40,929 bases of DNA from Acidobacteriota bacterium. Lineage in GTDB: Bacteria; Acidobacteriota; Terriglobia; Terriglobales; Acidobacteriaceae. Position numbers and translations under genes: made by a program. Below are positions 16,131-24,684 of this stretch, in pieces; within the stretch, counting starts at the first letter, position 1, and each line of letters opens with the position of its first letter. Below the pieces are notes generated by a model. That model did not search any database. It was not told the origin of the DNA and saw only the letters and a list, made by a program, of their open reading frames with translations. Location: assembly GCA_003224755.1 (NCBI GenBank), contig QHZR01000076.1, positions 1-40,929 on the forward strand, given 5' to 3'.

Positions 16131-16664
16131 TCACTTCACTCCCTTGCTCGCGTCCCACGAGCCTTGCTCCTTGCGCACATACACGATTTCCCCGAGGTGG
16201 TATGCATTGTGCGCGCCGATGTGAGCAACGACGGAATACCAATCTTTTAGCTTCGCATCATCTCCGGCCTCGACCGCCTTCTCCCATGCGGTCATCACTT
16301 CGTCTAATTGCTTGACGGCGGCGGTGCACTGCTTGGCGTCGAAGTTGAAAGTGTCATCATTGTTCCCGCTATATTTCGGGGACGGCTCGCCTTTGAACTT
16401 TGCCAGCTCTTCCAAGTTCCAGAAGATCAAGTGATTGACCAGCTGTCCGACCGAATGGTTTCCCTTGCCATCTTTCCAGTTGGCCTGTTCCGCCGTTAGT
16501 CCTTCTACGGCGACATTCGCCGGCACAAACCACTCTTTCTGGTTGTGCGTGGTGCGCAGTTGTTCGAGCAGTATGCCTTTGAGCGTGGGGGCAGGCTTCT
16601 GGTCTTCAGCGAATGCCGGTAGCGGCAATACAAACAGTGACAGGAGAATCGTGAGTTTCATCAT
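16131..16664 (-). CDS. Exported DinB-like (DinB_2) protein
   Basis: 177 residues. Seen: signal peptide (about 1-19, ending PAFAE) and a four-helix DinB/YfiT-type bundle. Potential metal ligands are a His in VGQLVNHLIFW and the two His of VAHIGAHNAYHLGEIVYVR, the typical motif positions of this superfamily. Many DinB_2 proteins are thiol-S-transferases or hydrolases, but export makes the role here unclear. AAGGAG stands six bases before the ATG at 16664; a second ATG three bases later is possible. Confidence 0.85.
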   Translation of the reverse strand: MMKLTILLSLFVLPLPAFAEDQKPAPTLKGILLEQLRTTHNQKEWFVPANVAVEGLTAEQANWKDGKGNHSVGQLVNHLIFWNLEELAKFKGEPSPKYSGNNDDTFNFDAKQCTAAVKQLDEVMTAWEKAVEAGDDAKLKDWYSVVAHIGAHNAYHLGEIVYVRKEQGSWDASKGVK

Positions 16665-16772
16665 GGGCAGCTCCTTCAGCGATGTCCTTGGGAGTATAAG
16701 TCATGCTGCTCAGCGGGCCGTTCCCCCATGCGGCATTACTCAATTCGGGTTACAATACGCGTGAGGAAAAGC

Positions 16773-17252
16773 ATGGCGAGGCGCGGATTAGTGCTCGGAT
16801 TTGTGATTGCGCTTTCGGTCGCGGCGTCGTCTCGGTGGACGATTTATGCGCAGCCGCAATCCGCCGCAGCACAAGAACAAAGGACCCCCGCTTTCAATCC
16901 AGAGCCGGCGCCGAAGGGAACAGAGTTACCGCCAATTCTTAGCAAGGGCCAGCTTTGGGGCAACAACGATCAGTATCCGTTCCAGTCGCATGCTTACGAG
17001 TTAGCTGCGAAAATCCCCAATATTATTTATCAACAGCCTTGTTACTGCTATTGCGACCGAGGCATGGGGCACAAGAGCCTGCACAGTTGCTTCGAAGGCA
17101 CGCACGGTGCGCAATGCTCCACCTGCATGAAGGAGCTCTACTATTCGTATCAAATGACCAAGCAGCACAAGACTGCGGCCCAGATTCGCAAAGGCATCAT
17201 CGCGGGAGAGTGGAAGACGATTGATCTGCAGCGGGCTACGACAATTAACTAG
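16773..17252 (+). CDS. Exported PCYCGC-motif protein
   Basis: 159 residues. Seen: signal peptide or anchor (about 4-27), a Pro/Gln/Glu-rich linker, then QQPCYCYC (residues 87-94) followed by HKSLHSCFEGTHGAQCSTCMKELYY. The PCYCxC...HKSL..CF layout matches the PCYCGC family of small secreted proteins of unknown function, found for instance in Firmicutes and Acidobacteriota. Here the third Cys position is preceded by Tyr, not Gly. Six Cys and two His suggest metal or heme binding; no CXXCH site is seen. The ATG at 16773 has GAGGA about seven bases upstream. A 24-base intergenic repeat and hairpin follow the stop directly. Confidence 0.82.
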   Translation: MARRGLVLGFVIALSVAASSRWTIYAQPQSAAAQEQRTPAFNPEPAPKGTELPPILSKGQLWGNNDQYPFQSHAYELAAKIPNIIYQQPCYCYCDRGMGHKSLHSCFEGTHGAQCSTCMKELYYSYQMTKQHKTAAQIRKGIIAGEWKTIDLQRATTIN

Positions 17253-17323
17253 CTCTTAGCCATTTGCTCTTAGCGAACCCACGTGCTCTAGCTTGCCGCT
17301 AAGAAGCTAAAAGCTTTAGAGCT
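17251..17323 (+). repeat. 24-base intergenic repeat, copy 2, with inverted arm
   Basis: The left arm, 17251-17274, matches 5091-5114 at 22 of 24 positions. The right arm, 17298-17323, is an imperfect inverse copy (AGAGCT closing against AGCTCT, GCTAAG against CTTAGC), so the transcript could fold into a long imperfect hairpin just after the PCYCGC gene stop. It may act as a terminator, or be a small mobile palindromic element. GATTTTGG follows. Confidence 0.5.
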
Positions 17324-17365
17324 GATTTTGGATTTCCTACGACAAACCGAGGCAAAATTCTTCAG

Positions 17366-17935
17366 ATGGCACAGAAACCCACAGCCAAGCACACGCTGGT
17401 GAGCGATCCGCAATTGGCGCAGCTCCTGCAAGCTTACGAGGGCGGACTGCGCGCAATGCAGGAACACAAGTATGACAAGGCCAAAGGGCTACTGCAGAAA
17501 GTAGCTTCTGGCAGCAATCGGGAGCTCGCCGACCGTGCCGGCGTTCATCTCAACGCGTGCAATCAGCAACTGGAGCGCGAGAGCGTACAGTTCAAGACGC
17601 CCGAAGAGCACTATGATTACGCGGTTTCGTTAATCAATGTCGGCGATTATGTTGGCGCTCGCGAGCACCTGGACAAACTTTCGAAGCAGGTGCCAAAAGC
17701 TGACTATGTGGCTTATGGCCAGGCGGCGCTCGACTGCCTAACCGGGCACGTGGAAGACTCAATGCGGAACCTGGGTCGAGCCATAGCCCTGAATCCAGCG
17801 CTGCGATTTCAGGCGCGCAACGATTCGGATTTCCAAAACCTTTCCGAAGATCCGCGCTTCACCGAACTGCTCTATCCCGATCCTGGGGGCGAAATGCCGC
17901 TTCCTCCCGAAGAAGAGGTTGGGGAGCTCGGCTGA
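17366..17935 (+). CDS. TPR-like helical repeat protein
   Basis: 189 residues without signal peptide. Alpha-helical, with tetratricopeptide-like pairs around YEGGLRAMQEHKYDKAKGLLQKVA (about residues 25-48), HYDYAVSLINVGDYVGAREHLDKL (about 84-107) and GQAALDCLTGHVEDSMRNLGRAIALNP (about 116-142). The acidic tail is PPEEEVGELG. It probably mediates protein contacts. yvcK begins 5 bases after its stop, and I take them as one transcript. The ATG at 17366 has GAGG only 13 bases away, so the start is reasonable but not proven. Confidence 0.78.
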   Translation: MAQKPTAKHTLVSDPQLAQLLQAYEGGLRAMQEHKYDKAKGLLQKVASGSNRELADRAGVHLNACNQQLERESVQFKTPEEHYDYAVSLINVGDYVGAREHLDKLSKQVPKADYVAYGQAALDCLTGHVEDSMRNLGRAIALNPALRFQARNDSDFQNLSEDPRFTELLYPDPGGEMPLPPEEEVGELG

Positions 17936-17940
17936 ATACG

Positions 17941-18978
17941 ATGTCCGGTCACCGCGGACGCGACCTGCGCGTAATAGCCATCGGCGGAGGCACCGGACTT
18001 TCCACGCTGCTCAAAGGCTTAAAAAAATATGCCATAGGCCCAACTTCCGCTCTGCCGGATGCCCCTCGCATTTCGCAACTCTGCGCCGTGGTTACGGTCA
18101 GTGACGATGGCGGCTCCAGCGGCCGCCTGCGCAAAGAACTCAACATGCTTCCGCCGGGCGATGTGCGCAACTGCATTGTCGCGCTGTCGGAAGACGAGGC
18201 GCTCCTTTCGCGATTATTTCAGCATCGGTTTGAGAAGGGGCTCAGCCTCGAAGGCCACAGCTTTGGCAATCTTTTTCTTGCCGCGCTCACCTCTCTTACC
18301 GGCGATTTCGGTGAAGCCGTTCGCCTGTCTTCGGAGATTCTGGCCACCCGCGGTCATATATTCCCGGCGACGACGGCCAATATCGAACTGGAAGCTCTGA
18401 TGCAGGACGGCACGCGTGTCCGCGGCGAGACAAGAATCACTGCGAGTAAGGAGCGCATTGAGGAGTTGTTCCTGGTGCCTGCCGAACCCGAGCCGCTGCC
18501 ACAGACCTTGCAAGCGATCGCCAGCGCTGATCTAATAACGATGGGCCCAGGCTCCCTGTTCACCAGCCTTATTCCAAACCTGCTGGTGCGCGGTATTCCC
18601 CAGGGAATTCGCGAATCGCCGGCGATCAAGGTTTACGTGTGCAATCTGATGACGCAGGTCAACGAAAGCCTTGGCCGCACCGCCGCCGATCACATACGCG
18701 CACTGAATGACCACGCCGATTGTCAGCTATTTGACTATGCACTGATCAACCGCATGCCTGCTTCGTCCGACCTGAAGGCGAAGTACGCGCTCGAAGGCGC
18801 GTCGCAGATCGTTGCCGACCTCGAGGCAATCGAGGCCCTCGGTGTTTGTCCGGTGCTGGGTGATTATCTATTCGAAGATATTGTGGCGCGCCACGATACC
18901 GACCGCGTAGCCAAGGATTTGCTGGAACTCGCGATGCAAGCGCCGTCGCATAGGGTTTCCTCCCAAGCCAGTGGATAG
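17941..18978 (+). CDS. yvcK: YvcK/CofD-like gluconeogenesis factor
   Basis: UPF0052/YvcK family, related to CofD. Family knowledge: binds UDP-sugars and is needed for growth on gluconeogenic carbon and for cell-wall balance in Bacillus and Mycobacterium. Seen: N-terminal VIAIGGGTGLSTLLKGLK (11-28), TVSDDGGSSGRLRKEL, GDVRNCIVALSE, and GPGSLFTSLIPNLLV, all hallmarks of the family; 345 residues is normal. It follows the TPR gene by 5 bases. Given the sugar-nucleotide genes further along, a link to cell-envelope metabolism fits but is inference. Confidence 0.92.
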   Translation: MSGHRGRDLRVIAIGGGTGLSTLLKGLKKYAIGPTSALPDAPRISQLCAVVTVSDDGGSSGRLRKELNMLPPGDVRNCIVALSEDEALLSRLFQHRFEKGLSLEGHSFGNLFLAALTSLTGDFGEAVRLSSEILATRGHIFPATTANIELEALMQDGTRVRGETRITASKERIEELFLVPAEPEPLPQTLQAIASADLITMGPGSLFTSLIPNLLVRGIPQGIRESPAIKVYVCNLMTQVNESLGRTAADHIRALNDHADCQLFDYALINRMPASSDLKAKYALEGASQIVADLEAIEALGVCPVLGDYLFEDIVARHDTDRVAKDLLELAMQAPSHRVSSQASG

Positions 18979-19027
18979 CGCCAAGGCCCGCTCGGCTTGT
19001 TCCAAGGAAGTCGTTTTTCATTAAACA

Positions 19028-19050
19028 CGGCGCGGCCCTCGACCGCGCCG
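19028..19050 (-). terminator. Perfect 8-bp GC hairpin between convergent genes
   Basis: CGGCGCGG at 19028-19035 and CCGCGCCG at 19043-19050 form a perfect 8-pair stem with a 7-base loop, in the 123-base gap between the yvcK and beta-propeller gene ends. On the minus strand it is followed by TGTTTAATG and then AAAAACG, a weak T-stretch, so it probably serves the beta-propeller gene, and perhaps yvcK as well. Confidence 0.55.
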
Positions 19051-19101
19051 TCGAAATGTTGATATGTCGATGTCTCGCCTTCCGCGCCGGAAAGTTCCGA
19101 C

Positions 19102-20208
19102 TTATTGTGCTGCTATACCCTGACTGCCGACTGGAACAGAGACCGTCCCAATTGGAGAAAGCGTGCTGTCATTATTGCGGAAGATCAGAGTTTTTCCCTG
19201 AGCGGACTCGACGACATATAGGAACCTACTGTCGCGGGACAAGGAGGAGTCGATCGGGGCACCACCCGGATTCGCCGCCACTGCGTTGAGCAAGCTCAAC
19301 TCTCCTTTGCCACTGATCTGGAATGAAGAGATAGTGCCGCTGCCGGTATTGGACACGTATGCCAATCGGGCAGATTTGGTTACAGAAATCCAGCAAGATG
19401 CCCTCTGCGTGTCAGTAACCGCACCGCTGATCACGTCCAGGGTGTCATCGCTCTGGCGATAGGAAGAAGCCGATCCCGCCGCCTCAGAAACGATCACGAC
19501 CCCATCGTGGCCAAAGGCGATTCCAAACGGACTGGCTCCGGCGGAGGGCTGCGCCACTGGAACGCCGGCAACACCATCATCTCCTACGTCAAACAATAGA
19601 ATCTCATTTGTTCCCGAGACCGTCACCAGAAGGTGGCCGCCGTCCGGGGTGAATCGAATGTCGTTGGCGCCGGTGCTTCCGGAAGGCAGGTTTACCGTCG
19701 CGTTCGGAATGGCATGCAGGGCTCCGTTTGTATCCAAGCGGAAGCCAGCGATGTTCGGTGTACCCTGCGCATTCAGCACGTACACCAAATCGTCGAACAA
19801 TGCCACGCTATTGGGGAACGTGCCACCGGATGGCGATTTACTACGCCAAACCAGTCTCCCGTTAATCACGTCCAAGACAGAAATTTCATTACTTCCAGCA
19901 TTGGCAGCCAATAGAATCTTTCCCTCGCCGCCTAACACCAGTGAATTCTGCGAACCCAGAGGGTCCGCGCCGTTGGCGCCCGTCCCATTTCCGCCAGTTG
20001 TGACCTCGTTTAGCCAAGTCAGGGAACCATTGCCAGAGCGACGGTACTGAATGACCGAGTTTCCTGTGTTCTTGTTTGTCATTACGTAAACGAAACCCGT
20101 GCGGCCTGAGTCTTCCGCAGCCGCACTCACAGAATGTAGAGCTATGAACAGCGCTGACGCCGCGGTCAGGGCCGTCAGCCACCTTCGAGAGAGAGCTTTC
20201 GAATGCAT
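19102..20208 (-). CDS. Exported beta-propeller protein (lactonase-like)
   Basis: 368 residues. Seen: signal peptide (about 10-31, ending VSAAAED) and repeated blades of the FVYVMTNKN...NSVIQYRRSGNGSLTW type, each with an exposed GS/NT turn and a strand ending in V or L, as in the seven-bladed lactonase/YncE-like families. Blades such as LLVTVSGTNEILLFDV and FLYVVESAQGKTLIF are clear. A 6-phosphogluconolactonase role is usually cytoplasmic, so a secreted scaffold or ligand-binding role is more probable. Substrate unknown. GGAAAG lies about nine bases before the ATG. Confidence 0.82.
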   Translation of the reverse strand: MHSKALSRRWLTALTAASALFIALHSVSAAAEDSGRTGFVYVMTNKNTGNSVIQYRRSGNGSLTWLNEVTTGGNGTGANGADPLGSQNSLVLGGEGKILLAANAGSNEISVLDVINGRLVWRSKSPSGGTFPNSVALFDDLVYVLNAQGTPNIAGFRLDTNGALHAIPNATVNLPSGSTGANDIRFTPDGGHLLVTVSGTNEILLFDVGDDGVAGVPVAQPSAGASPFGIAFGHDGVVIVSEAAGSASSYRQSDDTLDVISGAVTDTQRASCWISVTKSARLAYVSNTGSGTISSFQISGKGELSLLNAVAANPGGAPIDSSLSRDSRFLYVVESAQGKTLIFRNNDSTLSPIGTVSVPVGSQGIAAQ

Positions 20209-20374
20209 GACCTTTCACTTTCCTTTCAGAATCTAGTTTTAGGTACGAGCCACAGTCATCGAATATGTCGGCATGGAAAGACGATTTCCCCCTCGCTGTA
20301 ATCTGTTTTGCGCGAAATTAATGTTTGACTCCGGACACAACCCGCTCGCAGCCTGCGTGCATCCACGCTCAAAA

Positions 20375-21034
20375 ATGCGTCATGCGAAGTTTCTACTGTT
20401 GATTCCTGCGGTGCTTGCCATTTCAGTTTCAGCGCGGACGACTTACGTCGGAGCCAGTGGCGGGATTGCAACACTTTCCGCCGACGCGGGATCGCGAGGA
20501 ACGGCGCAGGGATTGAGTTTGTCTTCTTACGCACCAGCAAACGGAGGCGCGCTGAATGTCTTTGCCGGAGTACACCTGCACAACTATTTCAGCGTGCAAG
20601 TGAACTACATTTGGAACGAGAACGATCTCATCCTCAATTCTTCCTCATCGAGTACAGGTGCGTTCTATCAAGAATCGCGGAGCAGTTCGCAGAATTCCGG
20701 CATCTTTGATTTCCTCATCTACTTTCGGCGGCGCAGCAGCCGCGTGCGCCCGTACCTGGGAACCGGAGTAGGCGTAGTCCATTTGGCGAGCACGCGGGAG
20801 AAATTGATTGCGTCCAGCGGCGCACCCTCGCTGTCACCGTTGACGTTTACTTCCACCGGACTAGTTTTCCGCTCGCATGTAGGTATTGACCTCAGACTTG
20901 CGCGCAAGCTGGATTTTCGCTACAGCTTCAGCGAAATGATCGGACAAAACGAGATCAGCAAACACCTGGCGCCACCAGCACCACGTGGACTCGAAAACTT
21001 CCAAAACCTATTCGGATTCATCGTTCGCTTTTGA
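20375..21034 (+). CDS. Outer-membrane beta-barrel protein
   Basis: 219 residues from the ATG at 20375. Seen: signal peptide (about 4-20, ending VSARTTY), then alternating amphipathic strands with aromatic girdles (FAGVHLHNYFSVQVNYIW, RPYLGTGVGVVHLAS, VFRSHVGIDLRLARKLDFRYSF) and a C-terminal Phe in FIVRF, the classic signal for the BAM complex. It resembles the OmpA-like/OMP_b-brl eight-stranded barrels. No OmpA C-terminal peptidoglycan domain is present. A longer reading from 20273 has no signal peptide at its start and is unlikely. Confidence 0.8.
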   Translation: MRHAKFLLLIPAVLAISVSARTTYVGASGGIATLSADAGSRGTAQGLSLSSYAPANGGALNVFAGVHLHNYFSVQVNYIWNENDLILNSSSSSTGAFYQESRSSSQNSGIFDFLIYFRRRSSRVRPYLGTGVGVVHLASTREKLIASSGAPSLSPLTFTSTGLVFRSHVGIDLRLARKLDFRYSFSEMIGQNEISKHLAPPAPRGLENFQNLFGFIVRF

Positions 21035-21041
21035 GGCTACG

Positions 21042-21386
21042 TCACGATTTCTTGAACTCCACGTAGGGGCAATGTGGCCAGAAAATGGGCGGATTATCCA
21101 ACTTTTCTGCCAGCACCCGCGCATGGCACACCCCACAGAAGAATGGCGATTTCAATCTCTCTGCCACAGGCGCAATCTGCACCAGTTTCTCGAAGACACA
21201 AATTTCATGACCGGAAGCCACGGTTGCATCCAGGCTGGCCAGCGGGCCGCTTTCCTGTTGACTCCGGACCAATGCTGAATATAGGCGTGCCTTGAGAGTG
21301 GAAGGCGCACCACCGCCTGCTTCCTCGGGCCTTTCTTTCGGTTGAGAAAAGAGTGACCTGAATTCGAAATCGAAATCAGCGGGCAT
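21042..21386 (-). CDS. Small Cys/His protein coupled to sigma factor (possible anti-sigma or cofactor)
   Basis: 114 residues, no signal peptide and no transmembrane helix. C-terminal half is metal-site rich: Cys in GHEICVFEK, then FFCGVCHARV and, 17 residues later, PHCPYVEF. CGVCH plus HCP could bind one zinc. N-terminal half (PADFDFEFRSLFSQPK) is charged. The gene starts inside the 3' end of the sigma gene (11-base overlap) behind a strong Shine-Dalgarno (GGAGGTGG), so the products are made together. A soluble zinc-binding anti-sigma or partner is the usual interpretation of such pairs; the sequence does not match the classic ZAS HxxxCxxC motif. I do not recognise the family. Confidence 0.72.
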   Translation of the reverse strand: MPADFDFEFRSLFSQPKERPEEAGGGAPSTLKARLYSALVRSQQESGPLASLDATVASGHEICVFEKLVQIAPVAERLKSPFFCGVCHARVLAEKLDNPPIFWPHCPYVEFKKS

Positions 21387-21975
21387 CGTTCCACCTCCTG
21401 CGGAAGTTTTCACGCGCACGCGCCAGCAACCGCTCAATTGCTTTTTCCGTCTTGCCGGTCAGTTCCGCCATTTCTCGAGCGCTCTTGCCATCCCGATACC
21501 GCCAAAGCAGGGCCAGACCGTAAGCCTCAGGCAACAGAGCCAGCGTGGCTTCGACCCGCTCCTGCCGCATTGCCGAATCCAGTTGCTGTTCAAGCATCGG
21601 TGTTTCTGCTAGCTCAGCCGCAGAACCTGGCTCTGGCGATTCCATTTCGCGGATGCTCCTCCGGTAATGCTCTTCCACTTTATGACGGGCGATTCCTAAA
21701 ACCCAGGAACGCAGGTTGCCGTCCCCGCGAAAGTTTGGCAAGCTTTGCCACGCTGCCAACAAGGTCTCCTGTGTCAAATCCTCCACCATTTCGGTGCGCG
21801 GTGTTAGCCGATACCGCACGAATGAATACACCCAATCGGAGCACCGCCCCACGAAGTCGGCAGTAGCTTTGCGATCTTTGGCCAAAACTTCTGCCACCAG
21901 TCGCTGCTCGTCAGCTGGGCTTGCCTCAGATCCCATTGAGACTTGAACTCGCAACTCCATCAGTTCGGAATGCAC
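21376..21975 (-). CDS. ECF-type RNA polymerase sigma factor
   Basis: Sigma-70 family, extracytoplasmic function group: region 2 runs from CSDWVYSFVRYRL through VEDLTQETLLAAWQSLPNF to LRSWVLGIARHKVEEHYRR, and region 4 from LLPEAYGLALLWRYRDGKSAREMAELTGKTEKAIERLLARARENFRR. Linker between them is short and acidic. I prefer the GTG at 21975 (199 residues), with GAGGG four to five bases upstream; ATGs at 21960, 21936 and 22098 are alternatives, the last adding a leader unlike the family. The downstream Cys/His gene overlaps its end. Divergent from ugd, so it may control the nucleotide-sugar genes, but no target is shown. Confidence 0.88.
   Translation of the reverse strand: MHSELMELRVQVSMGSEASPADEQRLVAEVLAKDRKATADFVGRCSDWVYSFVRYRLTPRTEMVEDLTQETLLAAWQSLPNFRGDGNLRSWVLGIARHKVEEHYRRSIREMESPEPGSAAELAETPMLEQQLDSAMRQERVEATLALLPEAYGLALLWRYRDGKSAREMAELTGKTEKAIERLLARARENFRRRWNDAR
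21391..21398 (-). promoter_or_regulatory. Strong Shine-Dalgarno inside sigma gene
   Basis: On the minus strand GGAGGTGG precedes the ATG at 21386, with seven bases between GGAGG and the start codon. It decides that start and lies within the sigma factor reading frame. Confidence 0.75.
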
Positions 21976-22190
21976 CTTTCCCTCATAGTCGTCATTGCGG
22001 CCCAGTTCCCCCGCGGGAAGGAACGCCCGGGTAGATCGGTCGATTACGATCAAACTGCTTGTCTCGATTTGCAACTGACGAATGCGAGAGATTCTCAACC
22101 ATCATTTTCATGGTTTATACATGCTGATAAAGTACACTTTCATAGGTACTAAGCATCTATTTCGGTGTCGATTTCCGTCCGGAGGATCAG

Positions 22191-23609
22191 ATGCAAGTCG
22201 CGGTTGTCGGTTCGGGATATGTTGGATTAGTGGCGGGAGCTTGCCTAGCGGACCTTGGACATGATGTGGTTGTAGTGGACAACGACCAGGCGAAGCTGGC
22301 CGCACTCAATCGCGGCGAGGTGCCCATCCATGAGAATTTCCTGCCAGAACTGCTGCACCGTCACCGCGGCACGCGGCTGAAGTTTTCTGACGATCTCGAG
22401 AGTGCGGTCCGGGCCAGTTCAGCAATATTTGTAGCGGTAGGCACTCCCCCGACAGAGCAAGGAGAAGCCGACCTTTCTTATGTGGAATCGGTGGCGCGCG
22501 GCATTGCGGGCGCGATTGACGGATACAAAGTCGTAGTCGAGAAGAGTACAGTTCCGGTTTATACCTGCGATTGGGTGCGCAGGATCATACAACGAAACGG
22601 CGCAGAAACCGATGGATTTGACGTAGCTTCCAACCCTGAATTTCTGCGCGAAGGCACCGCGGTCACCGATTTTCTTTACCCCGACCGTATTGTCATCGGG
22701 GCTGATACAGATCGTTGCGCCCGCGTGCTGCGTGAAATCTACGCGCCGCTCGCGGACGGGAGCTATTACGACCGGCCAGACGCGATTCCCCGCCCCGATC
22801 GCGCCATGATACCGCCGCCTCTCATCGTCACCAGCGCAAAAAGTGCAGAGCTGATCAAGCATGCCTCAAACGCGTTTCTGGCGATGAAGATTTCGTTCAT
22901 CAATGCGGTGGCCTCAATTTGCGAGAGTGTCGGCGCCAACGTGCAGCAGGTATGCCAGGGAATCGGGACTGATAGCCGCATTGGTCAGCGCTTTCTAAAT
23001 CCAGGAATCGGGTATGGCGGCTCTTGCTTTCCCAAAGACCTGATGGCATTCCGCGCCGTGGCCCGCGAGTGCGGCTACGATTTTCGCCTGCTCGATGAGG
23101 TCATGCGCATCAACGAAGATCAGCGCCAGCGATTTATTCGTAAAGTTCGCAGCGCCCTATGGACGTTACGAGGCAAGAAACTCGGCGTCCTCGGGTTGGC
23201 GTTCAAAGGCGGTACCGATGACATTCGCGAATCGCCGGCAATTCTGCTGATTCAATCATTGCAGCAGGAAGGCTGCCAGATTTCAGCTTACGATCCAGCA
23301 GCGCATGACCGGGCACGCGAGGCATTGAATTCGGGCATTACCTTCGCTGAGAGCGCCTATGAAGCTGCCCACGATGCAGACGCCCTGCTCATCCTAACGG
23401 AATGGGAAGAGTTCGCAGTGCTGGATTTGAAACGCCTGCGCGAGGAGCTCAAATATCCCATCATCATTGATGGACGCAACCTGTATGATCCTGACGTTAT
23501 GGCGGCGCACGGCTTCACTTATTACAGCGTTGGACGCCCGGCTTCAAGCCCGGAGCCTCAGCCTGTCCCCACCCCGGAGCGTCCGGCAAGAAAGAACGCG
23601 AAGTTATGA
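22191..23609 (+). CDS. ugd: UDP-glucose 6-dehydrogenase
   Basis: Oxidises UDP-glucose to UDP-glucuronate with two NAD+. Seen: N-terminal Rossmann motif [20 protein letters not shown] (5-24), [23 protein letters not shown], and the catalytic Cys279 in [13 protein letters not shown]. The C-terminal UDP-binding half has [17 protein letters not shown]. An extra loop of about 20 residues (about 190-210, [17 protein letters not shown]) sits before the [16 protein letters not shown] helix and is not in most family members I know. Length 472. GGAGGA stands about six bases before the ATG. Its stop overlaps uxs as ATGA. GDP-mannose dehydrogenase is a less likely alternative. Confidence 0.93.
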   Translation: MQVAVVGSGYVGLVAGACLADLGHDVVVVDNDQAKLAALNRGEVPIHENFLPELLHRHRGTRLKFSDDLESAVRASSAIFVAVGTPPTEQGEADLSYVESVARGIAGAIDGYKVVVEKSTVPVYTCDWVRRIIQRNGAETDGFDVASNPEFLREGTAVTDFLYPDRIVIGADTDRCARVLREIYAPLADGSYYDRPDAIPRPDRAMIPPPLIVTSAKSAELIKHASNAFLAMKISFINAVASICESVGANVQQVCQGIGTDSRIGQRFLNPGIGYGGSCFPKDLMAFRAVARECGYDFRLLDEVMRINEDQRQRFIRKVRSALWTLRGKKLGVLGLAFKGGTDDIRESPAILLIQSLQQEGCQISAYDPAAHDRAREALNSGITFAESAYEAAHDADALLILTEWEEFAVLDLKRLREELKYPIIIDGRNLYDPDVMAAHGFTYYSVGRPASSPEPQPVPTPERPARKNAKL

Positions 23610-24562
23610 GGCCGCGCGCGTTGGTTACAGGGGGAGCTGGCTTTCTCGGCTCGCATCTCTGCGATGCTTTGCTGGCCGAGGGCTACTCGGTCGTCGCGGT
23701 GGACAACCTACTCACCGGCCGCCTGTCGAACATCGAGCACCTGCGGCGGGAAGGCCAGTTCGAATTCCTGCAGCTAGATATCAACCGCAAGGTTGATTGT
23801 GGCGAAGTGAACTACGTTTTTCATTTTGCCTCTCCGGCGAGTCCCGTGGACTATATGGTCCACGGAATTGACACGCTGAAAGTCGGATCCCTCGGTACCA
23901 TGCGTGCGCTCGATATTGCACGCAAGAACCACGCCAAGTATCTGTTAGCTTCCACCTCGGAGTGTTACGGTGACCCGCTCGAGCATCCGCAAAAAGAGAC
24001 ATACTGGGGCAACGTCAATTCCATAGGACCGCGTTCGGTTTACGACGAGGCCAAGCGCTTCGCCGAAGCGGTCACCATGGCTTATTACCGCTATTACGGT
24101 GTGGACACACGCATCGTGCGCATATTTAATACCTACGGTCCACGCATGCAGTTGAATGATGGCCGCGTCGTCCCTAATTTTATGAAGCAGGCGCTGCGCG
24201 GCGAAGATCTTACCGTTTATGGCGATGGCACGCAGACCCGCAGCTTCTGCTACGTGAAGGATGAAGTCGAGGGCTTCCTACGTCTCGCCGAGTGCGACGA
24301 ACATTTCCCCGTGAACATTGGCAATCCGGAAGAGTTCACAATCGTTGATTGCGCCCACCGCGTGATTGAAATCACGGGATCCAAGAGTCGCATCCGCTAC
24401 GAGAAACTTCCGCAGGACGATCCCAAACAGCGCCGCCCCGACATCACCAAGGCCAAAAGCTTGTTCGGATGGGAGGCAAAGATTGATCTCGACACCGGCC
24501 TGCGCATGTCGCTCGACTATTTCCGCGAGGCAGTAGCGGCGGAGGCGGCGGTACGTGCCTGA
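23606..24562 (+). CDS. uxs: UDP-glucuronate decarboxylase (UDP-xylose synthase)
   Basis: Converts UDP-glucuronate to UDP-xylose via a 4-keto intermediate, NAD+-dependent. Short-chain dehydrogenase with [11 protein letters not shown] (8-18), the Asp of VDNLLTG, the FHFASPASP segment characteristic of [12 protein letters not shown], and catalytic Tyr146/Lys150 in [17 protein letters not shown] and RRPDITKAK near the C-terminus match UXS rather than epimerases. 318 residues, normal. ATGA overlap with ugd gives a two-step UDP-xylose module. Confidence 0.93.
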   Translation: MRPRALVTGGAGFLGSHLCDALLAEGYSVVAVDNLLTGRLSNIEHLRREGQFEFLQLDINRKVDCGEVNYVFHFASPASPVDYMVHGIDTLKVGSLGTMRALDIARKNHAKYLLASTSECYGDPLEHPQKETYWGNVNSIGPRSVYDEAKRFAEAVTMAYYRYYGVDTRIVRIFNTYGPRMQLNDGRVVPNFMKQALRGEDLTVYGDGTQTRSFCYVKDEVEGFLRLAECDEHFPVNIGNPEEFTIVDCAHRVIEITGSKSRIRYEKLPQDDPKQRRPDITKAKSLFGWEAKIDLDTGLRMSLDYFREAVAAEAAVRA

Positions 24563-24684
24563 TTGCTGACTTCTGAGTGCTTCGTTACTTCCGTCATCTC
24601 GATTTTGATCCGCGCAGCCGATATTGTCGCTATGTACCCTTCTTCCGGTGGTGAAACACCGTTTACATAGGGCAAGGACTCCTA

